A stretch of 41,316 nucleotides of DNA from Blastopirellula marina (GCA_020721965.1 DYLS01000039.1:1-41316); one strand, 5' to 3'; counted from the first letter of the stretch, positions 25,660 through 34,967 are shown. Notes: generated by a model not told the origin, from the sequence alone. Numbers and translations: made by a program.

Positions 25660-27070
25660 CGATCGTTCTATGCTCGTAGTTCGTTCCCTGATCGAATGAC
25701 TGCTTCGATTGCTCGTTCTGGCTAACCAGGCTCGCGTTCCCCTGCGGTGGTGCGGCCAAATCGTGCGTCGCGGCGCCGGCTGGCCCGGACAACGCGGCGG
25801 CCGCCGTGTCCGTCCCGAAATCTTCCGGCAAGGGCGCTCGGGCGCGCTGCAAGCTCAGAACATACAGCGCGATTGCCCATCGATCGCGGGGAGGAATTTG
25901 CACGGCGTAGGCAGGCATGGAATGCCGTCCCTCGCGTACCACCCCGTGCGTAATGGTGTCGAAGATCTTGCTGATCGGTTGTTCCCGCACGGATTGACCG
26001 GTCAGCGCCGCCGGTGGCACCCAAAGCGGTTTCCCCCTGGCCCGTGCCCGGCGAGCGGTCATGCCATCATACAATCCGCCTTCACCCGTCAGGCCGTGAC
26101 AGATCGCACAGTAGATGTTGTACCGCTCCTGCCCACGCCGCATCAGGTCCATGTCGACGGGGATGGGAAACTCGGTCACGAACTGATCCCCTACCCGACC
26201 CGTCTCCAAACGCCGCACGTCTTCCCAATCCGGCGGGGTGGGATTGTACGGTATCGTGCCCGCCACGGGAGGGCGCATTCCCAAACGATCGGGAAACAAC
26301 CGGGATACCTGCTGCGTCTTCAGCTTGGGCTGAACAACCATGTCCTTGATGATGCGGATGCGGGGTTTCTCTTGTGGCCACTCCAAGGTATGGCTGCGCG
26401 CTCGGGCGATAAACAGGGGTGGCAGCGTAGCCAAAATCGCGATCACCGCCAGCCCCCAATACACGGCGTGAGGAATCTGTGTCGAGCCTTCCGGAATTGG
26501 GCACAATTCTATCTCTGCCGCGCCCAACCCGCGCAAGAAGTCGCTCGTGCGGTGGGCATCGAACAAGGGATCGGCAGCATCAACGGTGATGAAAAAACCG
26601 TCCGCGGTCACTTGACGAAACGCCGCGGCCGTCGTTCCCGTATGAATCGCCCGCGGCAGGCCGTTGAGCAAGATCGATCCGAAAAACGCCGTCAATGCCG
26701 CGAACAAGACGGTCAGCTCGAAGATAACCGGGATGTTGGCCGGCAAACTGAACAGCGGCTTGCCACTGATTTGGAAAGGGTAGGCCACGGCGTTGGTCCA
26801 CCACTGCAAGAGCAGCGCCACCACCGCACCCGTCAAACCGGCGCCGAACACCAGCCAGGGGAGAACGGTAGGCCGAATTCCCATCGCCCGATCCAGGCCA
26901 TGGACCGGAAACGGAGAATGGCAATCCCAGCGACGAAAACCGGCCTCTTTGATGCGTTTGGCAGCGGCCAGCAATTCGGCCGGCCCCGTAAATCGGGCGG
27001 CAACCCCCAACCACCGGCCGCCAGAGTCCGGTCCGTCACTCGGGGAAATGGATACGGCTTCGCGATTCAT
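25637..27070 (-). CDS. actDE: Fused alternative complex III subunits ActD and ActE
   Basis: Residues 1-190 match ActD (DUF3341): PSDGPDSGGRWLGVAARFTG, two membrane segments at about 70-90 and 113-136, and FFITVDAADPLFDA. After a third segment (202-221) comes the ActE cytochrome c. Its haem site is YCAICHG (Cys321, Cys324, His325), and the Met385 ligand lies in GRHSMPAYAV. In many ACIII loci actD and actE are separate genes; here one 477-residue frame joins them, with no stop or start between. The gene starts ATG 27070; a 17-base duplication repeats the start region. It overlaps actF by 23 bases. Confidence 0.93.
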   Translation of the reverse strand: MNREAVSISPSDGPDSGGRWLGVAARFTGPAELLAAAKRIKEAGFRRWDCHSPFPVHGLDRAMGIRPTVLPWLVFGAGLTGAVVALLLQWWTNAVAYPFQISGKPLFSLPANIPVIFELTVLFAALTAFFGSILLNGLPRAIHTGTTAAAFRQVTADGFFITVDAADPLFDAHRTSDFLRGLGAAEIELCPIPEGSTQIPHAVYWGLAVIAILATLPPLFIARARSHTLEWPQEKPRIRIIKDMVVQPKLKTQQVSRLFPDRLGMRPPVAGTIPYNPTPPDWEDVRRLETGRVGDQFVTEFPIPVDMDLMRRGQERYNIYCAICHGLTGEGGLYDGMTARRARARGKPLWVPPAALTGQSVREQPISKIFDTITHGVVREGRHSMPAYAVQIPPRDRWAIALYVLSLQRARAPLPEDFGTDTAAAALSGPAGAATHDLAAPPQGNASLVSQNEQSKQSFDQGTNYEHRTIDGQHQFD

Positions 27071-27101
27071 GGTCCGTCACATCTCATGGTTCGTCAAATC
27101 G
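27068..27101 (-). repeat. 17-base tandem duplication containing the actDE start codon
   Basis: CATGG recurs at 27068 and 27085. On the minus strand the units are GATTTGACGAACCATGA and GATGTGACGGACCATGA, followed by the real start. The start context has been duplicated, leaving an out-of-frame decoy ATG 17 bases upstream. Confidence 0.65.
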
Positions 27102-27160
27102 TGCCTTGTCTCTCGCCCCAATCCCTTGCGGTGACGGCTTGCGATCCATCGCAGTTCCGC

Positions 27161-27220
27161 ACTTCAACGTTTTATTCAACCTTCTATTCCATATTCTATT
27201 TGATGTTTTACTCACTGGGC
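27161..27220. repeat. Five degenerate 12-base tandem units
   Basis: Units start at 27161, 27173, 27185, 27197 and 27209 (ACTTCAACGTTT, TATTCAACCTTC, TATTCCATATTC, TATTTGATGTTT, TACTCACTGGGC). They are related to the second 12-base array 165 bases further along in the same gap. Confidence 0.75.
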
Positions 27221-27384
27221 TTTTGCAAACTGGATTTACAAGCACCGCTCTCCCATCGCCACATTGAAGAGGGAGGGCAACTTACTGCGAAAGCGACCTT
27301 CCTTATTTTTCCCGACTCACCCAGAGCCTCGGTTTGCCGTCCTTTCTCAAAGGGAAAGCGAGCAGTTTGCAAAAGTCCAGTTAC

Positions 27385-27459
27385 TCAATGTTCAATGTGA
27401 TGTTCCATTCGATGTTCAGTTCGATGTTCTATTCAATGCTCCATTCGATGTTCACGGCG
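27385..27459. repeat. Six 12-base tandem units (ATGTTC.ATTCG)
   Basis: ATG occurs exactly at 27388, 27400, 27412, 27424, 27436 and 27448; the unit is ATGTTCAATTCG with substitutions. It lies in the 437-base gap between actC and actDE, shares TTCTATTC with the array at 27161-27220, and has no other explanation. Nothing else is seen in that gap. Confidence 0.88.
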
Positions 27460-27506
27460 GCCTTCCGTGCACAAAAACCACCCTGTTTCCCGAATGAATC
27501 GCAGTT

Positions 27507-27549
27507 GCTAATTCGTGGCGGCTAAATCCCCGGCGGCTAAATCCGTGGC
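27507..27549 (-). repeat. 15-base tandem units forming the actC C-terminus and stop
   Basis: GCTAAATCC occurs at 27521 and 27536, and GCTAATTC at 27507. On the minus strand, two in-frame units ACGGATTTAGCCGCC and GGGGATTTAGCCGCC encode Asp-Leu-Ala-Ala. The last unit has lost one T (ACGAATTAGC), which turns GAT-TTA-G into AAT-TAG and ends the protein. Confidence 0.75.
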
Positions 27550-28995
27550 AGCGGGGGCCGTTGCCTCTGTCGCGGTTGAGGCCGCAAAATCGTGGCCCGC
27601 GTGATGATGCACCCTCGCCGCGGGCAATACCCCTTTCACCTCGGCCATCGCCACCATCGGGAGATAGCGGCAAAACAGCAAAAAGAGCGTGAAAAATAGT
27701 CCAAAGCTTCCGGCCAACATGCAAAAGTCCACCCAGGTCGGCATGAACAGGCCCCAGCTCGATGGCAAGTAATCGCGCGTCAAGGAGGTGATGATGATCA
27801 CGAAGCGCTCGAACCACATACCCACGTTCACCAGCACCACAATGATCCACATCGCCCAAGGCGTGGTGCGAAAATACTTGAACCAAAGCAATTGCGGGAC
27901 GACGACGTTGCACGTGACCATCGTCCAATAGGCCCAGGCATACGGTCCCAGGGCCCGATTGACGAACGCGAACAGCTCGTAGCGGCTGCCGCTGTACCAG
28001 GCCGTAAAGAACTCTACGGCATAGGCGTATCCGACCATGCAGGAGGTTGCCAAGATGATCTTGTTCATGTTGTCGAGGTGCCGGATCGTCACCAATTCCT
28101 TCAAGCCGAAAAACGCGCGCGCCGGGACCATCAGCGTGACGACCATGGCGAAACCGCTGAAGATGGCACCTGCGACAAAGTACGGCGGAAAGATGGTGGT
28201 GTGCCAGCCCGGCACCTGCGACACCGCGAAGTCGAAACTCACCACCGAGTGCACGCTGAGCACCAGCGGCGTGGCCAAGGCCGCCAGAAACAAATAGGCC
28301 CGTTCGTAAACGTGCCAATTTCGGGCCGAACCGGTCCAGCCCAGCGAAAACAAACCGTACAACAATTTCCGCAGTGGCGTCACCGCCCGATCCCGCAAGG
28401 TCGCCAGGTCGGGGATCATACCCAGGTACCAGAACAGCACCGACACCGTGGCGTACGTGCTGACGGCGAAGACGTCCCACAACAATGGGCTGCGGAAATT
28501 GGGCCACATCCCCATCGGGTTCGGATACGGGAAAAGCCAATACACCAGCCACACGCGACCGACGTGAATGGCCGGAAAGATACCGGCACAGGCCACCGCA
28601 AACACGGTCATGGCCTCGGCGAAGCGATTGATGCTGGTCCGCCAATGCTGCCGGAAGAGGAACAAAATTGCGGAGATCAACGTCCCTGCGTGACCAATCC
28701 CGACCCAGAAGACGAAATTGACGATGGGGAATCCCCAGAAGACCGGGCTATTGTTCCCCCAAACGCCCACACCGGTGAGAAATAGATAGCCCACCAGGCC
28801 GAAAAAGATGAGCATCCACACGACGGCAATCGCGAAACCGACATACCATCCCAAGGGTGGTCGGGGTCTTTCCGCCAAGGCTGCCACACGGTCGGTAACA
28901 GCCTGAAAATCGGCGGCCGCTCCAAGTACCAGCGGGGCACGCCGGCGCGGATCGGCAAACGTGTTATCTTCCAGCGTAATGTTGGTTGCGCTCAT
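27508..28995 (-). CDS. actC: Alternative complex III subunit ActC (NrfD/PsrC-like quinol-binding membrane subunit)
   Basis: This 495-residue integral membrane protein with eight or more segments is the quinone-reacting NrfD-like subunit paired with ActB. Characteristic stretches are [92 protein letters not shown] and [19 protein letters not shown]. The C-terminus is an Ala/Thr/His-rich tail ending in tandem repeats ([13 protein letters not shown]). ATG 28995 begins [10 protein letters not shown]. It lies 192 bases after actB and 437 bases before actDE. Confidence 0.95.
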   Translation of the reverse strand: MSATNITLEDNTFADPRRRAPLVLGAAADFQAVTDRVAALAERPRPPLGWYVGFAIAVVWMLIFFGLVGYLFLTGVGVWGNNSPVFWGFPIVNFVFWVGIGHAGTLISAILFLFRQHWRTSINRFAEAMTVFAVACAGIFPAIHVGRVWLVYWLFPYPNPMGMWPNFRSPLLWDVFAVSTYATVSVLFWYLGMIPDLATLRDRAVTPLRKLLYGLFSLGWTGSARNWHVYERAYLFLAALATPLVLSVHSVVSFDFAVSQVPGWHTTIFPPYFVAGAIFSGFAMVVTLMVPARAFFGLKELVTIRHLDNMNKIILATSCMVGYAYAVEFFTAWYSGSRYELFAFVNRALGPYAWAYWTMVTCNVVVPQLLWFKYFRTTPWAMWIIVVLVNVGMWFERFVIIITSLTRDYLPSSWGLFMPTWVDFCMLAGSFGLFFTLFLLFCRYLPMVAMAEVKGVLPAARVHHHAGHDFAASTATEATAPAATDLAAGDLAATN

Positions 28996-29187
28996 CGCGA
29001 CGCTTCAATTCCCCTACGAATCCCAACTCGTTTTGCAAGCATTTCCAGTTTCCCAACGCCACGTTCGCGTGCAGCCTCGCCGCGCCTGGCGTCGTGGCTG
29101 GTGACTGCCCTTTCCCTTCCCCCGGTTTGCCAGCCCCCCCTATTTGCCAGTCAAGGCCCACGCAATCGACCCGCGATTCCCGGCGGT

Positions 29188-32100
29188 TCACGCCTGTTCC
29201 CCGTGGCCGCTGGCACGCTCCTGGCCGGTATTGTCCTCCGCGGCCAAGAGCGGGTGCGGATTCCGCACTCGGGCCAAATACTTGGTTCGCGGCTTGACGT
29301 TCAACTCGGCCAGCATTCCGTACGCGCGCGGCGAGGCGTGCTCCCGCGTCACCGCCGCCTGATCGTCGGCCAGATCGCCAAAGACGATGGCCTGAGCCGG
29401 ACAGACCTGCTGGCAGGCCGTGCGAATTTCACCATCGGCAATCGGCCGCCCCTCATTCCGCGCGGTGATCTTGGCGTTCTGGATTCGCTGCACGCAATAC
29501 GTGCATTTCTCCATCACCCCCCGGCTCCGCACGGTGACCTCGGGATTGAACACCAATTTCAGCAGCTCGTTTTGCGGTTCCTCAACCCGCCGGTGATAGT
29601 AAAAGTGATTGAATCGCCGCACCTTGTAGGGACAGTTGTTGGCGCAATACCGCGTCCCCACGCAGCGGTTATACACCATGTCGTTCAGACCCTCTTTACT
29701 GTGCACCGTCGCTGCAACCGGGCACACCTGCTCGCAGGGGGCCATTTCGCACTGCTGGCACATCACCGGCTGATGGACCGATTGGGGGCTGTTCTCATCG
29801 CCGCGGAAATAGCGGTCCACGCGAATCCAGTGCATCTCCCGACTCTGGAGGACCCGCTCCTTGCCAACTACAGGGATGTTATTCTCGGCCTGGCAGGCCA
29901 CGACGCACGCCCCGCAGCCCACACACTTGGATAAATCCACAGCCAACCCCCAACGATGTCCATCGCGGCTAGGCTCCGTCCACAAAGACTCCAGAGGCGG
30001 ATAATGGACCTGGTGCTCGGCCGAATAATGGGCGGCCGGATCATTGAGCCGCCGCAGGGAGACCTCGCGTACCAATTCACCCAACCGTTCCGTGCGGGCC
30101 GCCAGCCCCACCGTGTCGATGAGGTAATGGTCCTGCACGCATGGTACGGGCACCTGCTTGCCCAATCTCTCCAAGGCCGCGCCCGATTGCGAGAACCAGC
30201 TTTGGGACGTGCGCAGCCGGTTCACGGCGACGCCGACCGGCGGGATGCCTTGATCCGTCAACCCGCCGACGTGACCGGCCGCCTCCCGGCCATAGCCCAA
30301 AAACACGACCGCCGTGCCCTCCGCCACGCCGGGCAGCACGCACACCGGTAGCTCGACCGATCGCCCACCGCACGACAACTTCACCAAGCTGCCATCTCGG
30401 CAGCCCAACCGGCGAGCCGTGGCCACCCCCAACACCAGCGGATTGCCCCAAGTCCACTGGGTCATGGGGTCGGGAAACTCTTGGAGCCATCCACTGTTGG
30501 CGAATCGACCGTCGTACACCGAGGCATCCCGGCGAAACAAGACGGTCAATCCGGCAGACAATCCAGCAGATTGCGACGGCTCGGCGGGCGTGGAACCAAT
30601 CATGCCCCCTAGCGCCGCCAAAGAGCCGCCGTTGGTCGCGTCCGCCTGAGCAGCATCGGAGATCGCGCGATCTTGGAGTGGTGGATGATAACCGCGTTGC
30701 ACGGTCGCCACCCACAGCGCCTCCCCGTCCGAGTTCAGCCCAGCCGTCCGCTGGGCAAACGTCTCCCGCACCCATTGCCGGGGCGAACCCTGCCATCCGA
30801 CCAAAGCCGCCAAAACCTCCACGGCCGATTTACCGTTCCGCAAGGGTGCAATCGCTGGCTGAACCACGGCATAGGTGCCGTCCCAGCTTTCCGTATCTCC
30901 CCAAGATTCGAGGAAATGGGCCTGCGGTACGTACCAGCCGCAGAGCCGCGAGGTCTCGTTTTCGTACGTGCTGAGATGGGCCGAAAACTCGAGGCCCGAC
31001 AAGGCCTCGGCGAACCCCACGTCGGCCGGGGCGTCAAACGCCGGATTTCCACCCAAAATCAGCAGCCCGCCAATCTCGCCTGATTCGATACCCTTGGCCA
31101 GCTCCCGGATCGCCTGCACGTGCGTCGGGCGGTCGGGGTCGCGATCGGGATAGTACAGCAGAGTGCCGCCACGGTTTTTCAACAGGTCGTTGATCCGCGC
31201 GACCGCGGCATGGACATCGGGCGGCAAGGGGACGCCGGCTAGCACCAGCCCCCGGGAGCCGGCTTCCCAAAGGTCCTTTGCAACCACGGCCAGGAATTGG
31301 AGCGGGTTCGCCTTTCCCACGCTTTCCGCCGGGTCGGGACCTTTCAACTCTGCCAGTTCTTCGCCCGCCGATTCGCCTGCCGACAGTCGCTTGAGGACCT
31401 CTTCCAATGCCTTCGCAAAGGCCACGACCTGATCCGGCGGCAACGGTAAGCGATGATCGGCCGAGGCCCCGGTAATGGTGTGGTTCGACTCCACCGCATA
31501 CAGCCGGCTCACGCGATCCGGATTTCCCTCGCGCGTGGCGGCGAAGTCGCGAGTCCAGCGCACGCTCCCCGGCATCCCGCCGAAAAGGTCCGCCTCCAAG
31601 GTCACGATGACGCGAGCCTGGTCCAACCGATAGAAGGGGCGCAGTGGCCTTCCGAATGCCGCTTGGGTACCCAATCGCGAGTTGTCCTCGCTCCACGGCT
31701 CGTATTCGAACCACCGCAGTTGGGGAAGTTTTTGAGCGAGGTCCTGCCGCAGGCGTGCCAGGGTGGGCGAAGAGCTTGCTTCGGATAGGATCGCGAGACC
31801 TTGGCCGCCCGGATGCGATGAAAGCAGCCCGACCAACCCCTCGACAAACTGCTCCCACGACGCGATTTCGGCTCGCTTGCGATCGCGGCGGATGACCTCC
31901 TGACCCCGATCCGGGTCGTAGAGTTCCAGTACCGCGGCCTGAGCGAAGACGTCGGTTCCACCCAAGCTCAGGGGATGCCCTGGGTTGCCCTCCAGCTTGA
32001 TCGGCCGCCCGTCCACGCACGTGGCCACCAGCCCGATGGGTGTGCCCGCCAAATCCATGGCCGTGGCGTAACGTTCCGTCTTTCCCGGCACGCGACCGAC

Positions 32101-32343
32101 GGGCCGGTGCACGAATGGGGCGATCTCTTGTTTTTCCCACCGGCAGCCATTCAATCCGGCCAGCGCTAGCGAGGCCCCCATCAGTTGCAACCAGCGGCGG
32201 CGCTGAATCCCCTCCAGTTCAATGCCGTGAGGAAACTCCTTCTCCAGCATCTCGCGAAATCGGGGTGTATCGGCCAGTTCCTCCAGCGTCCGCCAATAGG
32301 CACTGGCGTGCGGCCTGCGGGCAAGGTCGGTATGCGAATCCAT
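29188..32343 (-). CDS. actB: Alternative complex III subunit ActB (molybdopterin-oxidoreductase-like plus iron-sulphur domain)
   Basis: ActB is the large periplasmic electron-transfer subunit. The N-terminus carries a twin-arginine signal (QRRRWLQLMGASLALAG, 47-63) ending in a lipobox-like LNGC with Cys67, so it is exported folded and probably lipidated. Residues about 70-780 form the DMSO-reductase-like domain, which in this family binds no molybdenum. Residues about 800-1000 are a ferredoxin domain with four cysteine clusters: CVGCGACVVACQAE, CQQCEMAPCEQVC, CVGTRYCANNC and CTYCVQR, plus ACQQVCP. ATG 32343 follows the actA stop by 2 bases; ATG 32358 inside actA would add 5 residues. Length 1051. 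Confidence 0.95.
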   Translation of the reverse strand: MDSHTDLARRPHASAYWRTLEELADTPRFREMLEKEFPHGIELEGIQRRRWLQLMGASLALAGLNGCRWEKQEIAPFVHRPVGRVPGKTERYATAMDLAGTPIGLVATCVDGRPIKLEGNPGHPLSLGGTDVFAQAAVLELYDPDRGQEVIRRDRKRAEIASWEQFVEGLVGLLSSHPGGQGLAILSEASSSPTLARLRQDLAQKLPQLRWFEYEPWSEDNSRLGTQAAFGRPLRPFYRLDQARVIVTLEADLFGGMPGSVRWTRDFAATREGNPDRVSRLYAVESNHTITGASADHRLPLPPDQVVAFAKALEEVLKRLSAGESAGEELAELKGPDPAESVGKANPLQFLAVVAKDLWEAGSRGLVLAGVPLPPDVHAAVARINDLLKNRGGTLLYYPDRDPDRPTHVQAIRELAKGIESGEIGGLLILGGNPAFDAPADVGFAEALSGLEFSAHLSTYENETSRLCGWYVPQAHFLESWGDTESWDGTYAVVQPAIAPLRNGKSAVEVLAALVGWQGSPRQWVRETFAQRTAGLNSDGEALWVATVQRGYHPPLQDRAISDAAQADATNGGSLAALGGMIGSTPAEPSQSAGLSAGLTVLFRRDASVYDGRFANSGWLQEFPDPMTQWTWGNPLVLGVATARRLGCRDGSLVKLSCGGRSVELPVCVLPGVAEGTAVVFLGYGREAAGHVGGLTDQGIPPVGVAVNRLRTSQSWFSQSGAALERLGKQVPVPCVQDHYLIDTVGLAARTERLGELVREVSLRRLNDPAAHYSAEHQVHYPPLESLWTEPSRDGHRWGLAVDLSKCVGCGACVVACQAENNIPVVGKERVLQSREMHWIRVDRYFRGDENSPQSVHQPVMCQQCEMAPCEQVCPVAATVHSKEGLNDMVYNRCVGTRYCANNCPYKVRRFNHFYYHRRVEEPQNELLKLVFNPEVTVRSRGVMEKCTYCVQRIQNAKITARNEGRPIADGEIRTACQQVCPAQAIVFGDLADDQAAVTREHASPRAYGMLAELNVKPRTKYLARVRNPHPLLAAEDNTGQERASGHGEQA

Positions 32344-32345
32344 AT

Positions 32346-33002
32346 CTAGCGGTGACATGTGGAACAATCGGTGGACGGTTGGATCTGGTTGCGTTGACGA
32401 ATCTCTTGTCCGATGCGTAGCTGCTCTTCCGGGGAATCGGCCTGCCAAGCCAGATTGAAGACCTGATCCTGCGGGCGGAGATGGGGATCGGGGTTGCGGT
32501 GGCACTCCAAACACCAGCCCATGCGCAGCGTCTTGGCCTGAAACACGCGCTCCATGCGGTCAATCCGATCGTGGCATTCCACGCAACTTACGCCGCGGTT
32601 GACGTGGGCACTGTGATCGAAGTACACAAAATCCGGCAAATCGTGCACGCGGACCCAAGGAACCGGTTTGCCGCTTCCATAGCTTTCACGAATAGCAGCC
32701 AATTTCGGGCTTTCCGGCGCGATCGCCGTATGGCAGTTCATGCAGATCTGCGTGGACGGGATGGCGGCCTGAGCAGCCTTGTCTACCGTGGTGTGGCAGT
32801 AACGGCAGTCCAGCCCCAGTTCACCCGCGTGCAAGGCGTGAGAAAACGGAACGGGCTGAGTTGGAGCATAGCCAACGTCAATGGTTTGCGGGTCCGCCGC
32901 GAACCAGGCCACGCCCAACACGTAGATTGGCGTCAACAACAGCACGGCCCCGAAGATCGGGCGAGCCTGATCAACCCACGGTGGCAAGATTGGCTTTGGC
33001 AT
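32346..33002 (-). CDS. actA: Alternative complex III subunit ActA (pentahaem cytochrome c)
   Basis: ActA is a membrane-anchored multihaem cytochrome that takes electrons from the iron-sulphur domain of ActB. The 218-residue product has one membrane segment (about 15-34). Five haem sites follow: CRYCH (66-70), CMNCH (87-91), CVECH (140-144), CLECH (164-168) and CSTCH (213-217, one residue before the end). ATG 33002 (MPKPILPPW) is chosen; TTG 33014 would add four residues, and neither has a clear ribosome site. It is the first gene of the respiratory locus, with actB 2 bases downstream. Confidence 0.95.
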   Translation of the reverse strand: MPKPILPPWVDQARPIFGAVLLLTPIYVLGVAWFAADPQTIDVGYAPTQPVPFSHALHAGELGLDCRYCHTTVDKAAQAAIPSTQICMNCHTAIAPESPKLAAIRESYGSGKPVPWVRVHDLPDFVYFDHSAHVNRGVSCVECHDRIDRMERVFQAKTLRMGWCLECHRNPDPHLRPQDQVFNLAWQADSPEEQLRIGQEIRQRNQIQPSTDCSTCHR

Positions 33003-33258
33003 TTCTCGGGTCAAAGGGGTCGAAAGGTAACGAATCCGCGTGCGAAGGATGCCAACGAAACACCTGCCAAAAGATGGATCCTCACGTCAGCCGCAATGGG
33101 AGAGCACCGAATGATTGGCAAGAGCTGCGTTATCCCGGGTTCGGAAGCGTGCCAGATTTCCCTCCCAAGACTCAGCCGCCTCGGCCGCCCGACCCTGCTT
33201 GCTCCCCCACGTTCCTGGCATCCCAACGGGAGCGAAGGAGCGAAAGCTGAAAATTGAC

Positions 33259-33287
33259 ATTATCACCAGATTCTTATGCTTTTGCAA
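33259..33287 (-). promoter_or_regulatory. Candidate sigma-70-type promoter of the ACIII-caa3 locus
   Basis: Read on the minus strand, TTGCAA (33287-33282) and GATAAT (33264-33259) are separated by exactly 17 bases, each one to two bases from consensus. The start of transcription would be near 33252, giving a leader of about 250 bases before actA. This AT-rich patch stands out in GC-rich surroundings. Confidence 0.45.
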
Positions 33288-34042
33288 TTGTAGGGCCGGG
33301 CCAGAACCCAGCCCTCTTTGCCCTGCTCAACCCCAACGCCACAGCCCTATCCGGTACCGGTATCTCGAAATCCGAGCAGAAAGCGAAACTCCCTCCAAAA
33401 TTCGTCGCCGCAGCTCAATCTCTCTCACCGGGAGGGCGAATTCTTGTTCGGTCCGAGTCGCCAGAAAATGGAGGCAAAAAGACTCCTGCGAGTGGCGGAG
33501 AGAGTTTCTATCGGCCCACGGCAGGCGGCGGGACATTTTGGAAAGTCGTCACCTGTACCACCTGCACCCGCCATGACCCGCCGCCAACGGGAACAGCTCG
33601 CAACCCCGGGCAACCTACCCTGTGACACTCCCCGATTACGACGGCGCACTACTACAGCCCAGGATTGTTGGCTTGGCTCAACATCTTGCGCCAATGGGAC
33701 ATGCGTGTGGCAAGCTATGCCTGGCAGACCATGCAATCAAGCGGACTTTGCGCTGTACGACTGGAGTTCGCCTGCGATCGGCGACACGACCCGGCAACTG
33801 AGGAGGGGCGTGCGGTTTCCACGCAGCTTTTCCCCAACCATCCGCCCGACTCGCGTCCGCGGTTCCTTTTCCCGCTCGAAAATTGCGAAGGGGCGACGTG
33901 TCGGTTCGGGCCGACGCCTGAGGGACATCCCTGCGCGAGAACTACATGCAACCGTTGGACGATTCCCTAGAAGTTTGCCGGCAAGGGGGGCGGCCCGGCG
34001 ATTCAGCCCCGGTTCGCGACACAAATCATCGCCCTTGGGCAC

Positions 34043-34061
34043 GTTCCGTGTGAGACGGAAC
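34043..34061. terminator. Perfect 7-bp hairpin downstream of the aldo/keto reductase gene
   Basis: GTTCCGT (34043-34049), loop GTGAG, ACGGAAC (34055-34061). It lies 36 bases beyond the reductase stop on the minus strand. There is no T-tract, so termination is only a guess. Confidence 0.35.
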
Positions 34062-34096
34062 ACCGTTCCCGCGGCTGTTGCAGACCCGGGGATTGT

Positions 34097-34967
34097 CTAG
34101 ACCAAGGCCTCGGAAATCAGTTGCAGCGTTTCGTCGATCTGCTCGATCTTGCTGAACCCGATCGTAAAGCAGTCCACACAACCCAGCTTCAAGACCCACT
34201 TGAGCGACTGGAACCGTTGTTCGCGGGAATCAAGGCCGGTTTCGCCGTAGATTTTCATGCCGATGATGCCGCGGCCAGCGTCGTGCATCTTTTTGACCAC
34301 GGCGGCCACGTCTTCCGGTTTGCCGTCCATCTTCAGGCCGAAGGGATTGATCCGCACCAATTGCACGTCGCACCAGTCGGTCTCCGCCGCGGCCGCCAAT
34401 GGGTCCCAGCCGTGGCACGAAACACCGACGGCCTTGATCCGCCCCTTCTGCTTCTCCTCGTACAGAACGTCCATCACGGGGCGCATCTTGGTGGGCCAAT
34501 CGCCAGTCGTCATGCAGTGCATCAACACCGAGTCGAGATAATCTACCCGCAGTTCACGACGGAAGCGATCGATGTCGGCGCGGGCAACCTCGGCGCTTTG
34601 TGCGCGGGTCTTGGTCTGGATGAAGTACTGTTCTCGGGGCACGCCCTGAAGGGCCATTTGAACGAAGACGTGGGTATGGTAATTGTCCGCGGTGTCGATG
34701 TAACGCACACCCCGCTCCAATGCGGCGTGGACCATTGCCGTAAAGGCATCCGTCCCCATGTTCCGCTGTTCGCTACCACCTATCGTGCCGGCCCCGATGC
34801 CCAGCACCGAGGTCTTGATGCCCGACCGCCCCAGCGTCACAAGCTCCGTGCCGCTCTTCAAGGTGGGGGGATGGGGATGTGCCCAGGAATTGCCCTTCCA
34901 CCCCAAAACCGCCAAGCCGCTGGCTGCGGCTCCGGCCAAGAACGATCAGCGAGAAATGAAAGACATG
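34097..34967 (-). pseudogene. Aldo/keto reductase whose Tat signal is interrupted by an in-frame TGA
   Basis: The ATG at 34967 has GGGAGG 5 bases upstream and opens MSFISR, then TGA (34949-34947), then in the same frame SFLAGAAASGLAVLG. With Arg in place of the stop (CGA to TGA) this is a textbook Tat signal, SRRSFLAGAAASG. The rest is an intact aldo/keto reductase: Asp and Tyr in YIDTADNYH, Lys in IQTKTRA, and His in SVLMHCM form the full catalytic tetrad. The hydrophobic part of the signal is also intact. Either the gene is freshly inactivated, or it is a strain variant, or translation restarts at TTG 34939 to give a cytoplasmic or poorly exported 280-residue form. It stands alone. Confidence 0.75.

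Larger units (their letters stand above)
33003..34096. other. Long intergenic region upstream of the respiratory locus
   Basis: About 1.1 kb between actA and the aldo/keto reductase gene. Open frames here lack ribosome sites and protein-like composition. A good promoter candidate lies at 33259-33287 and a hairpin at 34043-34061. No repeat array was recognised, which is unusual for this window. Confidence 0.45.

Noticed and set aside
25709-27400. Open frame of 563 codons antisense to actDE and running into the 12-base array
   Set aside because: Shadow of actDE. The four-residue periodicity at its end only reflects the DNA repeat.
29188-32343. Active molybdopterin oxidoreductase
   Set aside because: The C-terminal ferredoxin fusion, the twin-arginine lipobox start and the Act gene order identify ActB, a family known to lack molybdenum.
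33254-33279. Forward-strand promoter TTGACA...TATGCT
   Set aside because: The spacer is only 15 bases and it would point toward a region with no gene; the minus-strand reading has ideal spacing and leads to actA.
33318-34100. Open frame of 260 codons upstream of actA
   Set aside because: Arg/Ser/Pro-rich composition, no ribosome site, no family pattern; looks like open GC-rich non-coding DNA.
34097-34967. Selenocysteine recoding of the TGA in the aldo/keto reductase
   Set aside because: The TGA is at the Arg position of a Tat motif, not at a catalytic Cys/Sec position, and no SECIS-like hairpin is seen directly after it.
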